Shown here piece by piece: positions 5,392 to 11,267 of a stretch of DNA of 12,367 bases (its first letter is position 1; the number at the start of each line of letters is the position of its first letter). Under the pieces are notes generated by a model that was not told the origin of the DNA, searched no databases, and saw only the letters and a program-made list of their open reading frames with translations. The DNA lies in NCBI GenBank assembly GCA_016220125.1, contig JACRIF010000121.1, forward strand, positions 1-12,367, read 5' to 3'. Source of the DNA: Candidatus Peregrinibacteria bacterium (GTDB lineage: Bacteria; Patescibacteriota; Gracilibacteria; UM-FILTER-43-11). Position numbers and translations under genes: made by a program.

Positions 5392-6288
5392 ATGAAACAA
5401 AATTCTATAAAATATATCGGGGTCGATGTGGGCGGAACCAAAATCCTGGTTCAGGCTTTTGACGAAAAACTGAAGCTTTTGGGGGAGACAATCGCCAAAA
5501 CCGATGTGCACCACGGCAAAGCGGGATTTTTGAAACAACTCACCCGCCTGATCGACGGGCATTTCACGAAAACCGTGCGCGGAATCGGGGTGGCGGTGCC
5601 CGGCATTGTGGACTACCGGAAGGGAATCCTGGTCAAAGCGCCCCATCTGCCAACGGGGAAAAACCTTGCGCTCAAAACCCTGCTTGAAAAACGCTACAAG
5701 ACACCCGTCCATGTGGACCACGACATCAATGCGTTTCTGGCGGCCGAGGCCTCAAAGCCCCACCTTAAAAAGCGCAAAAATCTGCTGGCGGTCATGGTGG
5801 GAACGGGACTGGGCGGGGCCGCCCTTGTGGACGGAAAACTCTTCTACGGCAAAAGCGGGTTCGCCGGGGAATTCGGCCACATGGTGATCGACGAGGAAGG
5901 TGCCCTTAAAACCTTGGAACAGAAGACCAGCGGGCATTTCCTCCCCCAGATTGCCAAGTCCCTGAAATTGCCCCATCCGGCCCGATGGCATGGAGATTTT
6001 TTCGCCAAGCGGCTCGATGCCAAGGACAACAATGCCCTCCTCCTGAAAAAATCCCTGACTGAAAGCCTGGGAATCGGCCTTTCCAACCTGAATCTCATCT
6101 TCAATCCCGAGGCGATCCTTCTGGGGGGTTCGGTCTACTTGAAATTCCTAGCCGATCGAGCGCCGACCCTAAAGCGCGCCATCGCGAAACACTCCCTTTC
6201 GGGCACTTCCCCGAAACTAGTGGATTCCCATGGTCCAAATTCAATCCCCAAAGGGGCGATCCTCCTCCTGCAACAAAAACGGCCTTGA
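5392..6288 (+). CDS. ROK-family sugar kinase (glucokinase-like)
   Basis: The product is 298 residues, close to the usual 290-320 of ROK kinases, which phosphorylate glucose or related sugars with ATP. Visible motifs are the phosphate-binding DVGGTK (12-17), GVAVPG (66-71), the putative catalytic Asp111 in VDHDINA (families usually have ENDANA), GTGLGG (137-142) and AGEFGHM (158-164, with the conserved Glu160 and His163). The zinc-binding CxCGxxGC segment that normally follows GH is absent: the sequence runs VIDEEGALKTLEQKTSG with no cysteine, as in zinc-less ROK subgroups. A glucokinase role fits the nearby GH15/GH57 genes, which would release glucose, but N-acetyl-sugar or fructose kinase activity cannot be excluded. 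The stop codon TGA lies just inside the loop of the terminator hairpin of the convergent operon. Confidence 0.9.
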   Translation: MKQNSIKYIGVDVGGTKILVQAFDEKLKLLGETIAKTDVHHGKAGFLKQLTRLIDGHFTKTVRGIGVAVPGIVDYRKGILVKAPHLPTGKNLALKTLLEKRYKTPVHVDHDINAFLAAEASKPHLKKRKNLLAVMVGTGLGGAALVDGKLFYGKSGFAGEFGHMVIDEEGALKTLEQKTSGHFLPQIAKSLKLPHPARWHGDFFAKRLDAKDNNALLLKKSLTESLGIGLSNLNLIFNPEAILLGGSVYLKFLADRAPTLKRAIAKHSLSGTSPKLVDSHGPNSIPKGAILLLQQKRP

Positions 6289-6308
6289 TCGCGTGGACCA
6301 AGGCCGTT
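6274..6308 (-). terminator. Terminator of the sigma/anti-sigma operon overlapping the ROK gene end
   Basis: A perfect 10-pair stem (AACGGCCTTG at 6278-6287 with CAAGGCCGTT at 6299-6308) has an 11-base loop. On the minus strand it is followed by TTTTTG, a proper U tract. On the plus strand the tail is poor (CCAAATTT). It therefore mainly serves the minus-strand operon and, as hairpin DNA, lies over the stop of the ROK gene. Confidence 0.75.
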
Positions 6309-6333
6309 CCAAATTTCGGATTTGTGTGACGCG

Positions 6334-7656
6334 TTAGTCGTCGTCCCTTTCGGACTTTTCCCCATCCCTGTCGTCGGACGATCGGTCGGACTTAAGCTCG
6401 GAGCCCTCTTTTTCGATGTTCAAACGCGGGACCAAGGGCAAGGCGGGCTTCACCGCTTCCTCATCCCCCTTGTCTTCGTCCTTATCCTCATCGCCCTTCC
6501 TATCCTCGTCCTTCCTACCCTCACGCCTCTTATCTTCCTCTTTGGACTTTTCCCCATCCTTGTTTTTTTCCTCATCCCCCTTGTCTTCGTCCTTATCTTC
6601 ATCGCCCTTCTTTTCCTCGTCCTTGGATTTCTCCTCCTCTTTCTTGTCCTCTTCCTTGGCTTCTTTGAGGAGATGCTTGGCTTGGGCCAAAGCCGCAGTG
6701 CTCAATCCGTAGGCCCGACCCATTTTCCCGTCTTTCAAAGCCTCCTCGGCCTTCTCAATTTTCTTCAGGATCTTGTCGATATCCTCCTGATCGACTTTCG
6801 CAGTCTTCAGCTCCTCAACCAAAGCCTTGGCCGCCTCGAGATTGGCCTTGGCCTCAGTGGCTTTCTGCTCGTCCGTCTTCTCCTCATCTTTTTTGTCGCC
6901 ATCCTTGCCATCCTCATCCTTGCTATCCTTCTTATCCTCCTCGTCGTCGGAAGAGGTCTGAATATCGATCGCCACCTGGGTGTCGCCATTCAAAGTCGCC
7001 TGGGCGACAAACTCCTGGGCCTTCTGAAGAATGGACTGGTCGGTGGTGGTGATTTGAAGGGCAATGGAGATTTTTTGGGTCGCCTCCGCGGTGGTCACAG
7101 CCACGGTCGCATCCGCCAGAACGGGGACGGTTTGATCCTGCACGACACTGATTTCCGCCAAAGCCTGTTGGACAACCATCGGGTCGGTCTTGGTTTCCGC
7201 GATATCGATTGCCTTCTCAGTCTCTTGAACCACCGTGGTGGCCAATTGAGTGACAACGGCCTCATTGATCACTGGCACAGCCTCTTCGGCGAATGCAGAG
7301 GGAATCAGGGCGGTCTGGGCGGGTTTTCCGGCCAGCACATCCTTCAATTCCACCAAGGCCACCTTGGCCTTCTCTAAATGGTAGGAATACGAATTTTGGG
7401 TGTAGTACCAAACCCCGCCAAATGCGAGGGCGATGGCCGCGACCGCGACGGAGTATTGTTTGAGTGACTTCATAAGCAATTGGGTTAACCAATTAAAATT
7501 AAATGGGAGAGGCAAATCCTCTGATCCCAATTCAATATGAGTCGCAACCTCGGACATGCCGATGGATCGCAGGATCTTTTGATCCAACTCGGCGCTGACC
7601 TGATAGGTCTGGGCGCCTTTCAGCATGCCTTTGATTTTTTCTAAATTGCTTTTCAT
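6334..7656 (-). CDS. Membrane protein with D/E/K-rich tail, probable anti-sigma factor
   Basis: The product is 440 residues. Residues 1-62 are a cytoplasmic N-terminal part (MKSNLEKIKGMLKGAQ...), 69-86 a single membrane helix (VAVAAIALAFGGVWYY) preceded by Lys63 and Lys66, so N-in/C-out. Residues 90-235 are an A/T/V-rich outer domain, 240-265 and from about 337 are low-complexity D/E/K, and 265-335 are helical (ANLEAAKALVEELK, ILKKIEKAEEAL). The position directly after an ECF sigma gene and the small inner N-terminus with one membrane span are typical of anti-sigma factors. There is no HxxxCxxC zinc motif, so it would be a non-ZAS type. The charged tail may sense or bind ions or wall polymer (inference). 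It contains a 111-base in-frame duplication. The start at 7656 is 45 bases after the sigma stop, without Shine-Dalgarno. Confidence 0.75.
   Translation of the reverse strand: MKSNLEKIKGMLKGAQTYQVSAELDQKILRSIGMSEVATHIELGSEDLPLPFNFNWLTQLLMKSLKQYSVAVAAIALAFGGVWYYTQNSYSYHLEKAKVALVELKDVLAGKPAQTALIPSAFAEEAVPVINEAVVTQLATTVVQETEKAIDIAETKTDPMVVQQALAEISVVQDQTVPVLADATVAVTTAEATQKISIALQITTTDQSILQKAQEFVAQATLNGDTQVAIDIQTSSDDEEDKKDSKDEDGKDGDKKDEEKTDEQKATEAKANLEAAKALVEELKTAKVDQEDIDKILKKIEKAEEALKDGKMGRAYGLSTAALAQAKHLLKEAKEEDKKEEEKSKDEEKKGDEDKDEDKGDEEKNKDGEKSKEEDKRREGRKDEDRKGDEDKDEDKGDEEAVKPALPLVPRLNIEKEGSELKSDRSSDDRDGEKSERDDD
6459..6625 (-). repeat. In-frame direct repeat in the charged tail of the membrane protein
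   Basis: Segments 6459-6514 and 6570-6625 are near-identical, with the first 29 bases the same, and are offset by 111 bases (37 codons). Both encode KGDEDKDEDKGDEE. The high base-level identity suggests fairly recent duplication or gene conversion in the tail. Confidence 0.75.
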
Positions 7657-7701
7657 ATAAATATTGAGTTCGTTAGTGGATACACAGGAGCGCGCTTTCT
7701 G

Positions 7702-8259
7702 TTACATCTTTTTTGCGCTTTTGGCATTTCCAGGCTTGGATAGGTAAACCTTCTTATAGAGTTGCTCAAACCGGTCCATGGCCCGCGAGAGGCTGGTCCG
7801 GATGGCCCCCTCCCTCTTTCCGAGGACATTGGCTATTTCCGCATAATCCAATTCCTGGAGATACCTCAATGTGATCACTTCCCGCTCGGCGTCCCCCATC
7901 AGGGACAAAATCCGGCGAATACGCTCATTCTCAAAACTTTTGGTCGCATCATCCACCGGCTCCACAAAAGCGGGGGAAACCCCTTCCTCCTCCATGGCCT
8001 CGAGGGAAACCGCCTCATGCTTTTTTCGATCCCTCCAAAAATTCACCAGATGGTTGTGCGCCAGGGAAAAGATCCAGGTCTTGAACGAACCCTTCACGGG
8101 GTCGAAATTCCCGAAATGCTGATACGCCTTGAGCACGATGTCCATCATCAGGTCCTCGGCCAAGGCACGGTCGAAATTGAGCCGATACATCAGATAATTG
8201 AACACCTTGTTCTTGTACTCCTGGTAATAGCCCAGGAACTGGTCATTCGCTTCGCTCAT
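7702..8259 (-). CDS. ECF-type RNA polymerase sigma factor (sigma-70 family)
   Basis: The product is 185 residues with the two-domain layout of ECF sigma factors. Region 2 covers about 10-79 and includes LAEDLMMDIVLKAY and the region 2.3/2.4 block GSFKTWIFSLAHNHLVNFWR. Region 4 covers about 112-168, with REVITLRYLQELDYAEIANVLG and the helix-turn-helix recognition part KREGAIRTSLSRAMDRF. There is no sigma-3 domain. It directs core polymerase to a small regulon, often in response to envelope or external stress, and is usually held by the anti-sigma factor encoded next to it, here the membrane protein at 7656-6334. ATG 8259 is chosen over the in-frame TTG at 8265 (two residues longer). Four TGTAACA boxes lie within 130 bases upstream, suggesting autoregulation or an operator. 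Confidence 0.93.
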   Translation of the reverse strand: MSEANDQFLGYYQEYKNKVFNYLMYRLNFDRALAEDLMMDIVLKAYQHFGNFDPVKGSFKTWIFSLAHNHLVNFWRDRKKHEAVSLEAMEEEGVSPAFVEPVDDATKSFENERIRRILSLMGDAEREVITLRYLQELDYAEIANVLGKREGAIRTSLSRAMDRFEQLYKKVYLSKPGNAKSAKKM

Positions 8260-8270
8260 GAGCAAAGGGT

Positions 8271-8385
8271 TGTTACAGAATAATGTTACACCGAGGGTTG
8301 CCTTTTGTTACAACGAGTCAAAATGGAGTTTATTTTAAAATAGATTCGGCATTCATGCAAGCCTAAATTTAGCGCATTTGTTACA
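8271..8385 (-). promoter_or_regulatory. Four TGTAACA boxes upstream of the sigma gene
   Basis: On the minus strand TGTAACA occurs at 8277-8271, 8290-8284, 8312-8306 and 8385-8379, all in the same orientation; three of the four extend to TGTAACAA. The AAC core resembles ECF -35 elements, but no shared -10 motif at a fixed distance could be found. Repeated operator sites are therefore an equal alternative. A fifth copy (7706-7700) overlaps the sigma gene's own stop codon, just before the membrane protein gene. Confidence 0.5.
8332..8360 (-). promoter_or_regulatory. Weak housekeeping-type promoter candidate for the sigma operon
   Basis: TTGCAT (8360-8355), 17 bases and TAAAAT (8337-8332) could start transcription near 8325, about 66 bases before the ATG. 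The -35 box matches only three of six bases. Confidence 0.3.
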
Positions 8386-8400
8386 TAGCACTTATGACCC

Positions 8401-8429
8401 TTGAAAATCGGGCACTTTTTTGCTATAAT
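8401..8429 (+). promoter_or_regulatory. Strong promoter of the alpha-glucan gene cluster
   Basis: TTGAAA (8401-8406), 17 bases and TATAAT (8424-8429) form a near-consensus promoter. The -35, spacer length, -10 and the next ten bases are the same as in the promoter at 1222-1260. Transcription would start near 8436, leaving an unusually long leader of about 107 bases to the ATG at 8544. Confidence 0.8.
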
Positions 8430-8435
8430 ATTAAG

Positions 8436-8543
8436 ATTTATTTTTAAAAAACCCTAGGGGTCGACACCGCATTCCGCATTGGCGAAACGAGGCAACCGAT
8501 TCCACGCATCTGACATCGACAGGGGGCGTAACACAAAAAAACC
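8436..8543 (+). other. Long 5' leader of the glycosyltransferase mRNA
   Basis: This is the only leader here much longer than about 65 bases. It starts A/T-rich, then becomes G/C-rich (CCCTAGGGGTCGAC) and ends with AGGGGGCG 16 bases before the ATG and an A-rich stretch. GTCGA/TCGAC ends could close a large loop, but no known riboswitch or clean hairpin was recognised. Confidence 0.35.
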
Positions 8544-9788
8544 ATGAGGGTCTTGATGTTCGGGTGGGAATTCCCACCCATCAACAGCGGCGGGTTGGGA
8601 GTCGCCTGCCAAGGGATTGTGGAAGGCCTGGTTGGAAACGGCCAACAGGTCTATTTAGTGCTCCCCAAAGTAACGAGTGGGATGAAATCGCTCAGCTCCG
8701 ACGCATTCAAGATCCTCTCGGCGCACGAGTCGGGAGGTATTGTGAGGACCATCGATGTCCCTTCGGGACTGTATTCCCCCTACACCAACGCCGAGCATTA
8801 CCAGAAATTCATCGAGGAACTCACGGACAAGGATGCGAAAGCCCCCGAGAAACTGTACGGCAAGAACCTGTTCGAGGAAGTCTACCGTTACGCGGCCCAA
8901 GCCTCGGCCTACGCCAAAAAAGTGCCCCACGAGGTGATCCACACCCATGATTGGCTCACCGCGGAAGCGGGCATCCAAGCCAAAAAAATATCAGGCCAGC
9001 CCATGGTGATGCACGTGCACGCCACCGAGTTCGACCGAAGCGGAGACCACGTGAATCAGCAAGTCTACGACATGGAACGGCGCGGCATGCATCATGCCGA
9101 CCGGATCATCGCCGTGAGCGAATTCACCAAGAAACTGCTGATCAAGCAGTACGGCGTGAAGGAATTCAAGATCGATGTGGTCCACAACGCCATCCAGCAA
9201 AATTTCTCGACCTACCACAAGTCGCACCACATCAACCACACCGACAAGATCGTCCTGTTCCTCGGCCGCATGACCATGCAGAAAGGCCCCGACTATTTCC
9301 TGCAAATGGCCAAACGGGTGCTTGAGGTGGTCAAAAAAGTGAAATTCGTGATGGCGGGCGACGGGGACATGATGCAAAAGGTCGTGGACATGGCCGTGAA
9401 CCTTGGCATTGAGCGCAATGTGCTGTTCGGAGGCTTCCTGAAGGGAAACGAAGTCGAACGCGCCTACGCCTCGGCCGACCTGTATGTGATGCCTTCGGTA
9501 TCGGAGCCGTTTGGATTGACCCCGCTCGAGGCGATTCGCAATGGCGCGCCTGTTTTGATTTCCAAGCAATCCGGAGTCTCAGAGGTGATCAAGAACGCCT
9601 TGCGTGTGGATTTTTGGGATGTGGACGAAATGGCCAACCAAGTGGTGGCCGCGCTCCGCTACCCCGCACTCAAGCACACCCTGAACGAACACGCCTTGAA
9701 GGAAGTGCACAAGATGACGTGGCACAAGCAGTCGAAAAAGATCGTGGAGACGTACCGGAAGGCGAGGAAGGAACACCGTCAAAAATAG
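8544..9788 (+). CDS. Glycogen/starch-synthase-like glycosyltransferase (GT-B fold)
   Basis: The product is 414 residues. The N-terminal domain starts MFGWEFPPINSGGLGVACQG (residues 5-24), a signature of the GT5/GT4-like glycogen synthases in which the GGLG loop binds the sugar nucleotide. HTHDWLT (133-139) is another synthase-type motif. The C-terminal domain (about 235-400) has GRMTMQKG (Arg242, Lys247), FVMAGDG (268-274) and the E-x7-E motif SEPFGLTPLEA (Glu321, Glu329). The likely reaction is transfer of glucose from ADP- or UDP-glucose to an alpha-1,4-glucan; another glycan is possible because GT4 and GT5 are hard to separate by eye. There is no signal peptide, so it is cytoplasmic. It is first in a cluster with GH57 and GH15 genes and 52 bases before the GH57 start. 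It ends with TAG. Confidence 0.88.
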   Translation: MRVLMFGWEFPPINSGGLGVACQGIVEGLVGNGQQVYLVLPKVTSGMKSLSSDAFKILSAHESGGIVRTIDVPSGLYSPYTNAEHYQKFIEELTDKDAKAPEKLYGKNLFEEVYRYAAQASAYAKKVPHEVIHTHDWLTAEAGIQAKKISGQPMVMHVHATEFDRSGDHVNQQVYDMERRGMHHADRIIAVSEFTKKLLIKQYGVKEFKIDVVHNAIQQNFSTYHKSHHINHTDKIVLFLGRMTMQKGPDYFLQMAKRVLEVVKKVKFVMAGDGDMMQKVVDMAVNLGIERNVLFGGFLKGNEVERAYASADLYVMPSVSEPFGLTPLEAIRNGAPVLISKQSGVSEVIKNALRVDFWDVDEMANQVVAALRYPALKHTLNEHALKEVHKMTWHKQSKKIVETYRKARKEHRQK

Positions 9789-9804
9789 TTAAGAGTTAAG
9801 AGTT
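9787..9804. repeat. Short tandem repeat AGTTAAG
   Basis: The 7-base unit AGTTAAG is repeated about 2.6 times right at the glycosyltransferase stop, followed by A/T-rich DNA to 9840. It is a microsatellite-like intergenic repeat with no visible function. Confidence 0.6.
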
Positions 9805-9840
9805 ATCAATAAAAATTTGAAAAAAATAATTAAAAATAAA

Positions 9841-11091
9841 ATGGCTGGGATCCGAAAACAAAAAACCAAAGTGGAGCAAAAACATTTCAACAAAAATGTT
9901 TGCTTTTACTTTGAGGTCCATCAACCCTATCGCCTCTCGAAGTGCAATGTGTTCGAGATCGGGAAGAAGGAAAAGTATTTCGAAGGCCCGATCAACGCCG
10001 AAAACAAGGCGGTGTTCGAGAAAGTGGCCAAGAAATGCTATCTGCCCACCAATGCGCTGATCCTGGACCTGATGAAACGGCATCCGGAATTCAGGGCGAG
10101 CTATTCGTTCTCGGGCGTGTTTTTGGAGCAATGTTTGGAATACGGAGCCATCGGCAAGCAGGTGCTTGAATCGTTCCAGAAAATCATCAAAACCGGGCAA
10201 GCCGAGGTGCTCAGCGAGACCTACTACCATTCGCTCTCGTGGCTCTTCTCGAAAGAGGAGTTCGCGGAGCAGATCCGCCTGCACGACCAATTGATTTTCA
10301 AACTGTTCCGCAAAAAACCCCAGGTGTTCCGAAACACGGAGCTGATCTACGACAACGAAATCGCCGAATTCGTGCGCGCCATGGGCTACACCGGCATTTT
10401 GGCCGAAGGGTGGGACTACTACCTGCAATGGAGGAGTCCCCACTTTTTGCACCAACCGAAACGGACGACCCTGCATCCGGAGGACCTGAAAATCGCACGA
10501 GCGCATGCCATCAAAAAGCAGGCACCCAAAGACTTCGGGTTATTGCTCAAAAACTACAAGCTTTCGGACGATATCGCCTTCCGTTTCAGCAACCGTGGAT
10601 GGAACGAGTTTCCGCTGAACACCGACAAATACTCAAGCTGGCTCGATGCCGTGGATGGGCCGACCATCAATCTTTTCATGGATTACGAGACGTTCGGTGA
10701 GCATCAGTGGGAAGACACCGGCATCTTCGAATTCATGCGCCATTTGCCCGATGCGTGCCTGCGCCGCAATATCGGATTCAAAACCCCCTCGGAAACGATC
10801 AAAACCCTGAAACCCGTGGGCGAGGTGGATGTGCCCCATCTGATGAGCTGGGCCGACATGGAGCGCGACCTTTCCGCCTGGATGAGCAACCAGCTCCAGG
10901 AATCCGCCCTGCGACGCATCATCGACATCGAGCATGAGCTCAAGGCAAACCGCCACTTGGTGGACGCCAAAACCCATGCCGCCCTGATGCACACCTGGCG
11001 AAAACTGCAAACCTCGGATCATTTCTATTACATGTGCACCAAATATTGGGGCGACGGGGATGTGCACGCCTATTTTTCGCACTACGAATAG
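9841..11091 (+). CDS. GH57 family glycoside hydrolase/glucanotransferase, apparently interrupted by TAG
   Basis: The product is 416 residues to the first stop. GH57 motifs are in order: HQP (27-29, in CFYFEVHQPYRL), SETYYHSL (125-132), the nucleophile region FRNTELIY with Glu167, GYTGILAEGWDYYL (182-195), NYKLSDDIAFRFS (238-250) and FMDYETFGEHQW with Asp281 as the expected acid/base. GH57 enzymes hydrolyse or transfer alpha-1,4 (or 1,6) glucan chains with retention; this motif set fits the alpha-amylase-like subgroup rather than branching enzymes. There is no signal peptide, so it acts inside the cell on the glucan made by the preceding glycosyltransferase. ATG 9841 is used; an in-frame TTG at 9817 would add eight mostly Lys/Ile residues. 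The frame continues sensibly after the TAG (see 11089-11217). Confidence 0.9.
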   Translation: MAGIRKQKTKVEQKHFNKNVCFYFEVHQPYRLSKCNVFEIGKKEKYFEGPINAENKAVFEKVAKKCYLPTNALILDLMKRHPEFRASYSFSGVFLEQCLEYGAIGKQVLESFQKIIKTGQAEVLSETYYHSLSWLFSKEEFAEQIRLHDQLIFKLFRKKPQVFRNTELIYDNEIAEFVRAMGYTGILAEGWDYYLQWRSPHFLHQPKRTTLHPEDLKIARAHAIKKQAPKDFGLLLKNYKLSDDIAFRFSNRGWNEFPLNTDKYSSWLDAVDGPTINLFMDYETFGEHQWEDTGIFEFMRHLPDACLRRNIGFKTPSETIKTLKPVGEVDVPHLMSWADMERDLSAWMSNQLQESALRRIIDIEHELKANRHLVDAKTHAALMHTWRKLQTSDHFYYMCTKYWGDGDVHAYFSHYE

Positions 11092-11217
11092 CCCTACGAC
11101 GCGTTCATCACTTATATGAACACGCTGACGGATTTTGAATACAAACTGGCGGCGCTGTTTCATCCGGAGACGACACCAATGCCAACCCCCGAGGTTGCCG
11201 TGGCCACCCAATCCTGA
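11089..11217 (+). other. In-frame continuation of GH57 after TAG, ending at TGA
   Basis: After YFSHYE the TAG at 11089-11091 is followed in the same frame by 41 sense codons beginning PYDAFITYMNTLTDFEYKLA and ending at TGA 11215-11217, three bases before a 7-pair hairpin. From general knowledge of GH57 amylase-like proteins, a C-terminal ...S-PY-(D/E)-AF-I-x-YMN-x-L-x-DFE segment is expected right after YFS-x-Y, so this looks like the true C-terminus. A single change from TCG (Ser) would make TAG. A nonsense mutation, base-calling error, strain polymorphism or readthrough are all possible. Confidence 0.75.
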
Positions 11218-11219
11218 AA

Positions 11220-11239
11220 GCGCGGAACCGTATCCGCGC
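11220..11239 (+). terminator. Hairpin after the GH57 reading frame, without U tract
   Basis: GCGCGGA (11220-11226) and TCCGCGC (11233-11239) form a perfect 7-pair G/C-rich stem with a six-base loop, starting three bases after the TGA at 11215. There is no following T run, so it may attenuate, act as an mRNA-processing or stability element, or be a weak terminator between GH57 and GH15. Confidence 0.45.
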
Positions 11240-11267
11240 CTTCAACAATATATAACAATCATAATTC

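Noticed and set aside
6286..6288. Gracilibacteria-type code with UGA as glycine
   Set aside because: The ROK kinase ends naturally at TGA before a hairpin, and no gene here needs an in-frame TGA to be read through.
6322..7377. 351-codon plus-strand frame that looks like a very hydrophobic membrane protein
   Set aside because: It is the antisense of the D/E/K-rich tail (GAC/GAG/AAG codons read backwards give L/I/V/F), so the hydrophobicity is an artefact.
8436..8543. Riboswitch before the glycosyltransferase gene
   Set aside because: The leader is long but no known riboswitch core or strong terminator/anti-terminator pair could be recognised by eye.
9817..9840. TTG start for GH57 adding eight residues
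   Set aside because: The added stretch is A/T-rich low-complexity sequence (Lys/Ile/Asn) between the glycosyltransferase stop and the ATG, and no ribosome-binding site favours it.
11089..11091. TAG as a generally recoded sense codon
   Set aside because: TAG ends rpmA, the secreted protein, the EEP hydrolase and the glycosyltransferase at sensible places, so a genome-wide recoding is not supported.
9796..11211. Minus-strand frames of 236 and 192 codons
   Set aside because: Antisense of the GH57 gene, whose catalytic motifs are all in the plus frame.
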